From Glycomyces tritici (GTDB taxonomy: Bacteria; Actinomycetota; Actinomycetes; Mycobacteriales; Micromonosporaceae), in contig NZ_JAUEMJ010000004.1 of assembly GCF_030403505.1 (NCBI RefSeq), positions 310,001-374,000 on the forward strand: a DNA stretch of 64,000 bases, given 5' to 3'. Below the pieces are notes generated by a model, which ran no database searches, was not told where the DNA came from, and saw nothing but the letters and a program-made list of their open reading frames with translations. Position 1 is the first letter of the stretch. Each line of letters opens with the position of its first letter. Shown in pieces: positions 9,800 through 17,502 of the stretch. A program made the position numbers and the translations under genes.

Positions 9800-10264
9800 T
9801 CAAGAGCCGCCCTCGGGGTGGGTGGAGAAGTACCCGTGAGTGAAGTCGTTCGGGTATTCGGGCTGCTCGAACGGGCCGGTGATCCAAAACTCGGTGAAGA
9901 AGCCGTTCTGGACGTTGAAGAGGGTGACCGTGACGTTGTCGTACTGGCCCTCCTCGTTCTCGATCCACAGGCCGCGGAGGTAGCCGGTGGCGATAGCGAC
10001 GTCGGGACCCCACTGGAACCACTCCAGGTCCCCGACCGAGCTGAACTCGGAGATGCGGAAGCTCGCCGGCTCGACAAGGTGGTAGGTCGCCCCGCCGAGG
10101 CCCATGACGGAGACGACCGGCGTCTCCGTGGCGTGGACGTTGGCGCTGCCGGCAGGTGCGGCCGGGAAGCCGTTGTCGGCGGAGGCCGAGGACGCTACGG
10201 CGATGCCGCCGACGACCCCTGCGACGGCGGCGGCCGAAGCCGTGCCGAATGCTCTTCTGCGCAT
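9800..10264 (-). CDS. Secreted protein of unknown function
   Basis: This is a 154-residue protein. The N-terminus MRRRAFGTASAAAVAGVVGG, ending in SSASA, is a signal peptide that may use the Tat route (Arg cluster) and cleaves near residue 29. The mature part is rich in aromatic and acidic residues (LEWFQWGPDVAIATGY, NGFFTEFWITGPFEQPEYPNDF) and contains no cysteine. ATG 10264 is preceded by AAAGG. A longer frame opens upstream but adds no signal-like sequence. I do not recognise the family. It is transcribed towards the GAAA hairpin at 9764-9793. Confidence 0.65.
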   Translation of the reverse strand: MRRRAFGTASAAAVAGVVGGIAVASSASADNGFPAAPAGSANVHATETPVVSVMGLGGATYHLVEPASFRISEFSSVGDLEWFQWGPDVAIATGYLRGLWIENEEGQYDNVTVTLFNVQNGFFTEFWITGPFEQPEYPNDFTHGYFSTHPEGGS

Positions 10265-10334
10265 GGGAACACCTTTCGGTTGTGCGAAGGTTCTCGCTCT
10301 CCATACGTGGACGACCGTCCGCAAAGATGCCCGA

Positions 10335-10369
10335 GGCGGGCAGGGAATCGTGGTAATTCCTTGCCCGCC
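10335..10369 (-). terminator. Terminator downstream of purH
   Basis: A 14-bp stem (10335-10348 / 10356-10369, one G-U type pair) with a 7-nt loop lies 17 nt after the purH stop and is followed by no T run. Confidence 0.75.
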
Positions 10370-10385
10370 AACGAGTCTCAGGTCA

Positions 10386-11927
10386 CTAGTGGGTGAAGTG
10401 CCGGGTCCCGGTCAGGTACATCGTGATGCCGGCTTCCTTCGCCGCGGCGATGACCTCTTCGTCGCGGACCGATCCGCCCGGCTGCACGACGGCCTTGACG
10501 CCGCCGTCGATGAGGATCTGGAGGCCGTCGGCGAACGGGAAGAACGCGTCCGAGGAGGCGACCGAGCCGCTGGCCCGCTCACCCGCGCGCTCGACCGCGA
10601 GCTTCGCGGAGTCGACGCGGTTGACCTGGCCCATGCCGACGCCGACCGAAGCGCCGCCGGAGGCGAGCAGGATCGCGTTCGACTTCACCGAACGCACTGC
10701 GCGCCAAGCGAAGGCGAGGTCGGCGAGGGTCGCATCGTCGGCGGCGTCGCCCGTGGCGAGGGTCCAGTTCGCCGGGTCGTCGCCGTCCGCGTCGATGCGG
10801 TCGGGGCGCTGCGCGAGCACACCGCCCGAGATCGGCTTGAGTTCCAGCTCGGCCGGGACCCATTCGGGGGCGCGCAGGAGGCGGATGTTCTTCTTCGCGG
10901 AGAGGATCGTCAGCGCCTCATCGGTGAACGACGGCGCGACGACGACCTCGGTGAAGATCTCGGCGATCTGCCGTGCGGCCTCGGCGTCGATCTGGCCGTT
11001 GGCGGCGATGACCCCGCCGAAGGCGCTCACCGGGTCGCACTCGTGCGCGGCGCGGTGTGCCGAAGCGATCGAGTCGCCCACGGCGATGCCGCACGGGTTG
11101 GCGTGCTTGATGATCGCGACGCACGGCTCGGAGAAGTCGTGCGCGGCGCGCCAGGCGGCGTCCGCGTCGGTGTAGTTGTTGAAGCTCATGGCCTTGCCGT
11201 GCAGCTGCTCGGCCTGTGCGAGCCCGGCCGCGCCGGGGGCCGCGTAGACGGCGGCGGCCTGGTGCGGGTTCTCGCCGTAGCGCAGGTCCGCGAGCTTGGT
11301 CATCGGCACGGCCTGGAAGTCCGGGAGTGCGGCCTCGGTGGACTGCTCCGAGAGCCAGGATGCGACGGCCGCGTCGTAGGTCGCGAGGTGCGCGAAGGCC
11401 TTGGCGGCCAGGCGGAGCCGCTCGGCGGCGGTGGTGCCCTCGACCGCGGCGGTGCGCACGAGGTCGTAGTCGGCGGGGTCGACGACGACCGCGACGTTGG
11501 CGTGGTTCTTGGCGGCGCCGCGGGTCATGGAGGGCCCGCCGACGTCGATCTTCTCGACGATGTCGTCGAAGCCCGCGCCGGAGGCGACGGTGTCCTGGAA
11601 CGGGTAGAGGTTGCCCACGAACAGGTCGAACGCCTCGATGCCGAGGTCTTCGAGCTCCTGGCGGTGGGATTCGCGGCGCACGTCCGCGAGCATCCCGGCG
11701 TGGACCTTCGGGTGGAGGGTCTTCACGCGGTCGTCGAGGATCTCGGGGAACCCGGTCAGGTCCTCGACCTTGGTGACGGGGATGCCGGCCTCGCTGATGC
11801 GCGCGGCGGTCGAGCCGGTGGAGACGAGCTGAACGCCCGCTTTGTGGAGGTCTGCGGCGAGTTCGACTACGCCGGTCTTGTCGAAGACTGAGATGAGGGC
11901 TCGCTGAATGCGCTTGCGCTCGGACAT
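10386..11927 (-). CDS. purH: Bifunctional AICAR formyltransferase / IMP cyclohydrolase
   Basis: PurH carries out the last two steps of de novo purine synthesis, AICAR to FAICAR to IMP. The 513-residue protein has the N-terminal IMP cyclohydrolase (MGS-like) domain, with SVFDKTGV (residues 12-19), STGSTA (about 36-41) and [10 protein letters not shown] (about 69-78). The transformylase domain carries RYGENPHQ and the KHANPCG signature with the active Lys-His pair. The length is standard. It is preceded by a ZTP riboswitch, so expression should rise when 10-formyl-THF is short and ZTP accumulates. In Mycobacterium purN-purH is contiguous; here a vanZ-like gene and a toxin-antitoxin pair lie between. 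Confidence 0.97.
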   Translation of the reverse strand: MSERKRIQRALISVFDKTGVVELAADLHKAGVQLVSTGSTAARISEAGIPVTKVEDLTGFPEILDDRVKTLHPKVHAGMLADVRRESHRQELEDLGIEAFDLFVGNLYPFQDTVASGAGFDDIVEKIDVGGPSMTRGAAKNHANVAVVVDPADYDLVRTAAVEGTTAAERLRLAAKAFAHLATYDAAVASWLSEQSTEAALPDFQAVPMTKLADLRYGENPHQAAAVYAAPGAAGLAQAEQLHGKAMSFNNYTDADAAWRAAHDFSEPCVAIIKHANPCGIAVGDSIASAHRAAHECDPVSAFGGVIAANGQIDAEAARQIAEIFTEVVVAPSFTDEALTILSAKKNIRLLRAPEWVPAELELKPISGGVLAQRPDRIDADGDDPANWTLATGDAADDATLADLAFAWRAVRSVKSNAILLASGGASVGVGMGQVNRVDSAKLAVERAGERASGSVASSDAFFPFADGLQILIDGGVKAVVQPGGSVRDEEVIAAAKEAGITMYLTGTRHFTH

Positions 11928-11949
11928 GAATGCACTGCTCCTGATGGTC

Positions 11950-12040
11950 TAATGACTGCGGCCCAGGCGTTCGACCGCAGTAACAGGTTCAGCAGTGCCG
12001 CTCCCTGGTGGTACTCCACCCGTGAACGTCTCAGAAGGCT
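11950..12040 (-). ncRNA. ZTP (pfl) riboswitch in the purH leader
   Basis: The minus strand upstream of purH reads, in order: a GGTGG/CCACC hairpin (12007-12020), directly followed by the conserved AGGGAGC element (12000-12006), a spacer, and a second hairpin ACTGCGG/CCGCAGT (11955-11961 / 11975-11981) whose loop holds the invariant CGCCTGGGC (11961-11969). This is the order and wording of the ZTP aptamer known upstream of purH and one-carbon genes. A GGAG ribosome site follows before the ATG, so control may be at translation. Exact ends are estimates. Confidence 0.78.
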
Positions 12041-12045
12041 CCCCC

Positions 12046-12690
12046 TCAACAACGAGCTGCCCGGTCCGTGCCACGGGAAACCTCGAAAGACGTCACTCGC
12101 CAGTCGCGACCAGCCGAGCGTAACACGGCCGCCGGGGCCGGCTCACCGGCCGCTTCGCGCCTCCGTGAGGCCCGCCACCAGCGCCGGGACGCGAGCGCGC
12201 CGAGCAGCGCGCCCACGGCGTTGAGCAGGACGTCGTCGATCGAGGCGACCCGGCCGGTGCCGAACGCGTACTGCGCGGTCTCGACCAGTGCCGCACCGAG
12301 GGCGCCGCCGAGGAACACCGCGAGCAGCCCGACCTTGAAGCGGAGCGGCACGAACAGCCCGGCGAGGAAGAACAGGAGCATGTTGCCGACCAGCTGCTCG
12401 ATGATCGTGCGCGGGTCGGCGGAGGCGAGGTCGATGAGGTCGGCGAACGGGACCGGCTGCAGGCCGCCGTCGCCGCCGCGGGGCGTGAGCACGAGGAACA
12501 GCCAGGGCAGGGTCCCGAAGACGGCCCCGACCTCGGCGACGGAGAACCGCCAGGCGGTGCGGTTCGGCACGCCGCGCCGGATCCTTGCGGCGGCGAGGAC
12601 CCACGCCGTGAGCAACCCCAACGGCACCAAGGCGATCGATACGAAGACCGTGGTGGTCTCGAGCGCGTTGATGGCAAGGGGAGCGTTCAT
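12046..12690 (-). CDS. VanZ-like membrane protein
   Basis: This is a 214-residue membrane protein with about five hydrophobic segments. The VanZ-type core is visible: GNMLLFFLAGLFVPLRF, then ALVETAQYAFGTGRVASIDDVLLNAVGALLG (E-x-x-Q and DD motifs, about residues 105-165). VanZ of enterococci gives low-level teicoplanin resistance; the function of actinobacterial homologues is unknown. The ATG has no ribosome site but is preceded by TAGGGT exactly 7 nt upstream, so the transcript is probably leaderless. The last 45 residues are polar and overlap the region next to the purH riboswitch. Confidence 0.75.
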   Translation of the reverse strand: MNAPLAINALETTTVFVSIALVPLGLLTAWVLAAARIRRGVPNRTAWRFSVAEVGAVFGTLPWLFLVLTPRGGDGGLQPVPFADLIDLASADPRTIIEQLVGNMLLFFLAGLFVPLRFKVGLLAVFLGGALGAALVETAQYAFGTGRVASIDDVLLNAVGALLGALASRRWWRASRRREAAGEPAPAAVLRSAGRDWRVTSFEVSRGTDRAARC

Positions 12691-12697
12691 GTTCGGA

Positions 12698-12727
12698 ACC
12701 CTAGCCGAGCATGACTCGCTCGGCTAA
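12698..12727 (-). promoter_or_regulatory. Promoter of the vanZ-like gene overlapping the upstream terminator
   Basis: On the minus strand TTAGCC (12727-12722), an 18-nt spacer and TAGGGT (12703-12698) precede ATG 12690 by 7 nt. The same bases form a 9-bp hairpin TAGCCGAGC/GCTCGGCTA (12702-12710 / 12718-12726) that includes the antitoxin stop codon and looks like its terminator. Terminator and promoter are thus superimposed. Confidence 0.5.
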
Positions 12728-13023
12728 GCCGTGCGGTAGCCGATCGGCTGCACGAGGCGGTTGACGGCCCGGTGCAGATCGCTCAGTTTCAGCGTGACCG
12801 TCTCGTCGCTCGCCTGCGCGGCCTTGGCCTCCATCAGGGCATCGCGGATGATCAGGCTGGGGCTCACGCCGCGCCGATCGGACTCGGCCGCGATCCATTC
12901 GGAGAGTTCCTGGTCGACGCGGACCGAGTGCACGATCGAGACCTGTCGCTTGACGTCGTCGATGTAGGCCCCCGTAAGGTCTCGGGATTCGAGCGCCCGC
13001 AGCGCCTCTTCTCGGCTTGTCAT
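12724..13023 (-). CDS. Ribbon-helix-helix antitoxin candidate (BrnA/CopG-like)
   Basis: This is a 99-residue protein. The segment HSVRVDQELSEWIAAESDRRGVSPSLIIRDAL (about 33-65) is a beta-strand plus two helices of the ribbon-helix-helix DNA-binding type. It overlaps the upstream small gene by 4 nt (ATGA), in toxin-then-antitoxin order as in brnTA. It would bind the toxin and the operator upstream of the pair. The C-terminal residues 75-99 could be the toxin-binding part. Assignment is from fold pattern and gene order. Confidence 0.6.
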   Translation of the reverse strand: MTSREEALRALESRDLTGAYIDDVKRQVSIVHSVRVDQELSEWIAAESDRRGVSPSLIIRDALMEAKAAQASDETVTLKLSDLHRAVNRLVQPIGYRTA

Positions 13024-13304
13024 GACTCGGTTCCTTCCCTGAAGATCCGTTCGACGACAGCGATTTCGGCGGTGTCCATGAACCGGGCGGCGACCACGAG
13101 AAACTCGTTGTCGATCGCCTCCTCGATCAACGCCACAAGAATCCAGCGATCCCGCCGGTCCTGCCCCATGACCCGCAGCACTGCACCGATGTGGTGGCGT
13201 ACCAGCGGTTTCCCGTGCAGCACCTCCTGCGCGTCCGTCCAGTGGAGTCCGGCCGAGGCGATGGCGTCGTACGAAGCCTCGTCGAATCGGTATCGTTCCT
13301 GCAC
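13020..13304 (-). CDS. BrnT-like toxin candidate
   Basis: This is a 94-residue protein from GTG 13304. The pattern F-D-x-A-S-Y-D...G-L-H-W-T-D-A-Q-E-V-L followed by RDRWILVALIEEA and FLVVAARFMDTAEIAVVE recalls the BrnT (DUF497, RelE-fold ribonuclease) layout, with a central GR-like strand and the AR...T/E motif, though the match is loose. An antitoxin-like gene follows with a 4-nt overlap. The reading frame stays open further upstream, but no start codon with support exists there. A palindrome lies 10 nt upstream of the start. Confidence 0.5.
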   Translation of the reverse strand: MQERYRFDEASYDAIASAGLHWTDAQEVLHGKPLVRHHIGAVLRVMGQDRRDRWILVALIEEAIDNEFLVVAARFMDTAEIAVVERIFREGTES

Positions 13305-13313
13305 GTCTTCGAT

Positions 13314-13329
13314 GTTTACAAGCGTAAAC
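13314..13329. promoter_or_regulatory. Palindromic operator of the toxin-antitoxin pair
   Basis: GTTTAC-AAGC-GTAAAC is a perfect 6-4-6 inverted repeat 10 nt upstream of the GTG start. The start codon is 7 nt after AAACAT, a weak -10-like hexamer overlapping the repeat, so binding here would block transcription. This is typical of RHH autoregulation. Confidence 0.55.
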
Positions 13330-13384
13330 CAGAAATGGGCGCAGCGATACCCCGATGCGCGAGATCCGTTTCGGGTTGAGCGAT

Positions 13385-14068
13385 CTAGCCGAGGCGGACG
13401 CGGTTGCCTTCGACCTTCCAGCCGCCTTGGACCATGCGGCCGACGGAGGCGACCAGTTGGGCGCGTTCGGCTTCCTTGATGCGCTCGGTGAGGGTGTCGA
13501 CGGTGTCGTCGTCCTCCACCGGGACCGCGCACTGGGCGATGATCGGGCCGGTGTCGACGCCCGCGTCGCAGATGAAGAGGGTCGCGCCCGCGAGTTTGAC
13601 GCCTGCGGCGAGGGCTTCGCCGGGGCCGTTCATGCCGGGGAACGCCGGGAGCAGCGAGTTGTGGGTGTTGATGTAGCGCCCCGGGAAGGCCGCGAGGAAG
13701 CGGGGCCCGCAGAGCTTGAGGAACCCGGCGGAGACCACGATGTCGGGCTCGTAGGAGGCGACGTCCTCGGTGAGGGCCCGGTCCCAGGCGTCGCGGTCGG
13801 GGTAGTCCTTGACGCGGTGGACGAAGGTGGGGATGCCGGCCTTCTCGGCGCGTTCGGCGCCGTAGGTGCCCTCGCGGTCGGCGCCGACGGCGACGACCTC
13901 GGCCCCGTAGGCGGGGTCCGCGCAGGCGTCCATGAGGGCCTGGAGGTTGGAGCCGGAGCCGGAGACGAGGACGACGAGCCGCTTCGGCGAAGCTTGCGAG
14001 CCGTCAGTCGGCATGGTCGGCGAAGCTTGCGAGCCCTCGGTTGGCACGGGCGGCGATGCTTGGGTCAC
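13385..14068 (-). CDS. purN: Phosphoribosylglycinamide formyltransferase
   Basis: PurN transfers a formyl group from 10-formyl-THF to GAR in purine synthesis. From residue 31 on, the protein is a standard PurN: VLVSGSGSNLQAL, then NTHNSLLPAFPGMNG with the catalytic N-H pair, and GATLFICDAGVDTGPII. The first 30 residues are an Ala/Ser/Gln/Pro extension made of two and a half copies of an 11-residue unit (QASPxxPTxGS), not part of the enzyme. GTG 14068 lies one base after the perM stop; an internal ATG (Met-19) is an alternative start. The gene is coupled to perM. Confidence 0.93.
   Translation of the reverse strand: MTQASPPVPTEGSQASPTMPTDGSQASPKRLVVLVSGSGSNLQALMDACADPAYGAEVVAVGADREGTYGAERAEKAGIPTFVHRVKDYPDRDAWDRALTEDVASYEPDIVVSAGFLKLCGPRFLAAFPGRYINTHNSLLPAFPGMNGPGEALAAGVKLAGATLFICDAGVDTGPIIAQCAVPVEDDDTVDTLTERIKEAERAQLVASVGRMVQGGWKVEGNRVRLG
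13986..14068. repeat. 33-bp tandem repeat inside the 5' end of purN
   Basis: Two full 33-bp units (13986-14018 and 14019-14051), both starting GGCGAAGCTTGCGAGCC, and a degenerate third start (14052-14068). The unit is a multiple of three, so it lengthens the PurN N-terminus by 11 residues per copy. Copy number could vary without breaking the frame. Confidence 0.8.
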
Positions 14069-14069
14069 G

Positions 14070-15440
14070 TCAGTACGGTAACGCGTCGTCGCGGTTCGGC
14101 GCGGGTTCGGGGATGACCACCGTGTCCCTCCGCACCAGCTCGGCCTCGGCGGCGCGGCGGTGGACGGCGAAGAGGCGGGCGATGAGCGCGGCGCCGAGGA
14201 GGCCGATGAGGAACTGGACGGCGGCGATGCCGGCGACGGCGAGCGGGTCGGGCCCGAGGTCGGCCATGAGGTTGCTGCCGGCCGCGCCGCCCGAGAGGTA
14301 GGAGAGCAGGCCGAGGACGGCGGCGGCGGTCGCGGCGGCCACGGTCGCGGCGGTGGTGACGCGCGGGACGCGCAGGTCCGGGGAGCGGTAGGTGAGGATG
14401 ACGCCGAAGACGGCCGCGAGCATCAGCGGGAGTCCGATGAGGATGGTGGCGTAGGAGGGCAGGGGCGCGCCCGGGACGGCCGCGAAGACGGGGAACGCCG
14501 GGAGCGGCCCGAGTTCGATCATGGAGGTCTGCACGGCGGTGCCCGCGCCGACGGCGAAGCCGGGGCCGGTGATGTACGCGGCGGCCCAGACGGCGCAGTT
14601 CGGCAGGTAGACCAGGCTGAGCAGTGCGACGATCCAGGATTCGTTCCCGTAGAGCCCCATGGTGTCCGCGACGGCGGGGCCGCGCACGGCGAACGCGACG
14701 CCGGTGGCGGCGGCGCCGACGGCGAGCAGGGCCCCGGCGGTGGTCATGCCGGTGCGCAGGCCGCGCCGCATCCACACCGAGGCGGTGTCCCAGGGGAGGA
14801 CGCCGGCTTCGCGGGCGGCGCCGAACGCGGTGGCGGCGACGATGAGCGGCACGGCGTGGAGCAGGGCCGGGAGCAGGTCGACCGCGAACGGGCCGGTGGT
14901 GCTCAGGGCGGCGACGCCGGCGACGAGTCCGGTGTAGAGGATCGTGACGAGGCCCGCGGCGGCGCGGACGGCGGCGGCGTCGCGTCCGCCGATGGCGCGG
15001 GTGGTCCCGGCGGCGGCCTTGGCGAGGCGCCAGAAGACGAGGACGGTGAGCGCGAGTGGGGCGACGCTGAGGTGGAGCGGTCCGATGTCGACGGGCACGC
15101 CGTGCCCGGAGAGCCAGGCGATGCCCGCGGCGGCGGCGACGGTGGAGACGGCGCCTTGGGCGCCGGCCTGCCACCAGCCGAGGATGACGACCACGAGGAT
15201 CGGCGTGAAGATGACGGTCGCGGCCCACACGGTCGTGGCGAGCGCGGACGCGAGGAGCGCTCGCGGGCGTTTCGCCTTGGCGCGCTTGGCGTAGGCGGCG
15301 GTGTCGACGACTTCGGTGTCGGCGGTGCGGCCGCGCGGCGGAGCGTCGACCGCGGAACCGTTTCCCGGCGCGTCGATGCGTACGGTGTCCCGCTGCGCGG
15401 ACCCTGCTCTGCCAGGGCGTCGGTTCGGTCGTCGCTCCAC
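14070..15440 (-). CDS. perM: PerM-like integral membrane protein (DUF6350)
   Basis: This is a roughly 456-residue protein with about ten hydrophobic segments from residue 60 on (for example VWAATVIFTPILVVVILGWW and VLGLLSYLSGG). It fits the actinobacterial DUF6350 family, whose mycobacterial member PerM (next to purN-purH) supports cell division and acid/low-Mg persistence. The position directly upstream of purN supports the assignment. The N-terminal 55 residues are polar and may be cytosolic or not translated. GTG 15440 is my choice, because further upstream the frame has no family-like sequence. One base separates its stop from the purN start. Confidence 0.78.
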   Translation of the reverse strand: MERRPNRRPGRAGSAQRDTVRIDAPGNGSAVDAPPRGRTADTEVVDTAAYAKRAKAKRPRALLASALATTVWAATVIFTPILVVVILGWWQAGAQGAVSTVAAAAGIAWLSGHGVPVDIGPLHLSVAPLALTVLVFWRLAKAAAGTTRAIGGRDAAAVRAAAGLVTILYTGLVAGVAALSTTGPFAVDLLPALLHAVPLIVAATAFGAAREAGVLPWDTASVWMRRGLRTGMTTAGALLAVGAAATGVAFAVRGPAVADTMGLYGNESWIVALLSLVYLPNCAVWAAAYITGPGFAVGAGTAVQTSMIELGPLPAFPVFAAVPGAPLPSYATILIGLPLMLAAVFGVILTYRSPDLRVPRVTTAATVAAATAAAVLGLLSYLSGGAAGSNLMADLGPDPLAVAGIAAVQFLIGLLGAALIARLFAVHRRAAEAELVRRDTVVIPEPAPNRDDALPY

Positions 15441-15555
15441 GCCGACCAGTCTGTCACAGCCGGGCACGCGGAGGACGGTTCCCGTCCACGGCTTCGGAAT
15501 GCGAGGATGGCAGCCGAACGTCCGGCTACTGGGGCCGGCCGGGAGGAGGCAGCAC

Positions 15556-15993
15556 ATGGAAGGTCCGGGCGATTTCTACGCCACGGTCGACGTGGTCGAC
15601 GTGGTCGACGGGGACACGTTCCGCGCGGTCGTCGACGGCGAGAAGGTCCGCGTGCGCATCATGGGGATCAACTCCCCCGAGTCCGGCGGCTTCCGCGAGG
15701 AGGAGGACTGGGGCGCCGAGGCGAAGGCGTACGCGCGCAAGAAGCTCGAGGGCCGCACCGTGCACCTCTTCACCGACCCGGGCGACCCGGCCTACGACCA
15801 GTACGACCGCCTCCTCATGCACGTGGTGATGGAGAACGGCATGAATTACGCCGTTCTGGCAGTCGCCGAGGGCATGGCGCACACCTACATCCTGCGGCAG
15901 CAGGAGCTCACGATCGGCGACACGCTGCGCAAGGCCGAAAAGCTGGCCAAGGCCGAGCGCCGCGGCATGTGGGCCTCGAAGGTCCACGACTGA
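15556..15993 (+). CDS. Staphylococcal nuclease-like (SNase/TNase) protein
   Basis: This is a 145-residue protein with the thermonuclease order of motifs: VDVVDGDTFRAVVDGEKVRVRIMGINSPES (Arg of the active site in VRIMGI), then DQYDRLLMHVVMENGMN, and a final ERRGMW helix. It has no signal peptide, so it appears cytosolic, unlike secreted SNases. ATG 15556 follows a strong GGGAGGAGG box. The gene is transcribed away from perM and ends at a hairpin. Sugar-nonspecific Ca-dependent cleavage of DNA/RNA is the family activity. Confidence 0.85.
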   Translation: MEGPGDFYATVDVVDVVDGDTFRAVVDGEKVRVRIMGINSPESGGFREEEDWGAEAKAYARKKLEGRTVHLFTDPGDPAYDQYDRLLMHVVMENGMNYAVLAVAEGMAHTYILRQQELTIGDTLRKAEKLAKAERRGMWASKVHD

Positions 15994-16003
15994 CGCACGC
16001 GAA

Positions 16004-16034
16004 ACGGGCACCCCTTCGCGGAGGGAGTGCCCGT
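16004..16034. terminator. Hairpin between convergent nuclease and aquaporin genes
   Basis: ACGGGCAC (16004-16011) pairs with GTGCCCGT (16027-16034), with extra CCC/GGG pairing inside. No T tract is present. The hairpin serves both convergent genes. Confidence 0.75.
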
Positions 16035-16044
16035 CGGCGTCGTT

Positions 16045-16755
16045 CTAGTCTTCGGAGCTCGCCGGCAGCTGGGCCTCGACGGCCTCGCCCTCGCTTTGGT
16101 GCGCGTACATCAGCGTCTGCACCACCGCACCGAGGATGCCGCCGACCAGCGGCGCGAGGATGAACACCCACACGTGCGCGAGCGGCTCGCCGCCGGCGAA
16201 CAGAGCCGGGCCGAGCGAGCGGGCCGGGTTGACCGACGTGCCCGTGAGCGGGATGCCCACGAGGTGGACCATCGCCAGCACCAGGCCGATGGCGGCGCCC
16301 GCGAGGGGCGTCTGGCCCCGCTTGCTGGTGACGGCCAGGACGGTGAAGACCAGCAGGAACGTCATCAGGATCTCGATGACGATCGCGCCGCCGAGGTTGA
16401 CCGTGGCGCCGTAGTCGTTCGCGCCGAGCACCCCGGTCTGGTCGGTGACGTCGCCCGCGGTGGTCATGAACTTGAGCATCGCCGCACCGGCGATGCCGCC
16501 GATGAACTGGGCGCTCCAGTACTTGCCGGCGGTCGCGGCGTCGACGCGCTTGGCGAGCAGTGCGCCCAGGGTGACCGCGGGGTTGACATGGCAGCCGGTG
16601 ATCGGGCCGACCGCGTACGCGAGCGCGAGCAGCACCAGGCCGAACGCGAGGGCGACGCCGACGAACCCGATCGTCTCGATGCCGTAGACCGCCGATCCGA
16701 CGGCGAAGAACACCAGGATGAACGTGCCCAGCAGCTCGGCCCAGAATTCGCGCAT
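16045..16755 (-). CDS. Aquaporin / MIP channel
   Basis: This is a 236-residue inner-membrane channel with six transmembrane helices and two half-helices carrying the NPA boxes HVNPAVT (about residue 58) and SVNPARS (about 184). The residue before the second box region and the HxxGIPLTGTSVNPARS segment favour the water-selective AqpZ type over glycerol facilitators (inference from general filter rules). ATG 16755 has a GAGGGGG box 6 nt upstream. The gene stands alone between a hairpin and the response regulator. Confidence 0.9.
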   Translation of the reverse strand: MREFWAELLGTFILVFFAVGSAVYGIETIGFVGVALAFGLVLLALAYAVGPITGCHVNPAVTLGALLAKRVDAATAGKYWSAQFIGGIAGAAMLKFMTTAGDVTDQTGVLGANDYGATVNLGGAIVIEILMTFLLVFTVLAVTSKRGQTPLAGAAIGLVLAMVHLVGIPLTGTSVNPARSLGPALFAGGEPLAHVWVFILAPLVGGILGAVVQTLMYAHQSEGEAVEAQLPASSED

Positions 16756-16854
16756 GACGTCCCCCTCAATCCCGCTCTCCTCGCGTTCGAGGGTCGCAGG
16801 ATTTGCGAACGCACGTGCCGCTTTCGACCATTTCGGACTGGGCGGGCGGCTCGT

Positions 16855-17502
16855 TCAGGCGCGTTCGAGGTAGTGCAGGACGGCGGCGACGCGGCGGTCG
16901 GTCTGGTCGTCCGGGGTGAGGTCGAGCTTGAGGAAGATGTTGCGGATGTGCTTGTGGACGGCGTTCTCGGTGATGAAGAGCCGCTGGGCGATCGCCTGGT
17001 TGCCCAGCCCCTCGGCCATGACCGAGAGGACCTCCTTCTCGCGCGGCGTCAGGCGCTCGACGGGGTCGTCGGCCCGGCGCTGCGCGAACAGCTGCGCCAC
17101 CACTTCGGGGTCGATCGCGGTGCCGCCCTTGGCGACCCGGTGCAGGGCCTCCACGAACGCGTCGACGCGCCCCACGCGCTCCTTCAGCAGGTAGCCGACA
17201 CTGCGCGCGCCGTCCGCGAGCAGATCGGTGGCGAAGCTCTGCTCCACATAGGCGGAGAGGACGAGCACGGCGAGGCCCGGGTGGGCGCGGCGCGCGGCCA
17301 CGGCGGCCTTGATGCCCTCGTCGGTGTGGGTCGGCGGCATCCGCACGTCCACGACCGCGAGCTCGGGCCGGTGCTCCTCGACGGCGGCCAGGAACTCCTC
17401 GGGCCCGCCCACTGAGGCCACGACGTCGAAGCCCTCCCCTTGCAGGACGAGGTTGAGGCCCTCGCGCAGGAGGAAGTCGTCCTCGGCGATCACGATCCGC
17501 AT
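16855..17502 (-). CDS. NarL/FixJ-family response regulator
   Basis: This is a 215-residue protein. The receiver domain carries the acidic pair EDD (residues 7-9), phospho-accepting Asp in VVDVRMPP and the Lys in LLKERVG. The C-terminal LuxR-type helix-turn-helix reads RLTPREKEVLSVMAEGLGNQAIAQRLFITENAVHKHIRNIFLKLDL. It overlaps the kinase gene by 13 nt. The pair probably controls the divergent ABC exporter starting at 18986, the usual target arrangement for such systems. Confidence 0.93.
   Translation of the reverse strand: MRIVIAEDDFLLREGLNLVLQGEGFDVVASVGGPEEFLAAVEEHRPELAVVDVRMPPTHTDEGIKAAVAARRAHPGLAVLVLSAYVEQSFATDLLADGARSVGYLLKERVGRVDAFVEALHRVAKGGTAIDPEVVAQLFAQRRADDPVERLTPREKEVLSVMAEGLGNQAIAQRLFITENAVHKHIRNIFLKLDLTPDDQTDRRVAAVLHYLERA

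Noticed and set aside
14160..16163. Very long plus-strand open frame antisense to perM
   Set aside because: It is a mirror frame caused by high G+C: Gly/Ala/Glu/Arg-rich without motifs, covering perM and thermonuclease, which have clear family features. Similar long antisense frames (e.g. over dnaX, the FtsX permease, the MFS pump and clpC) were rejected likewise.
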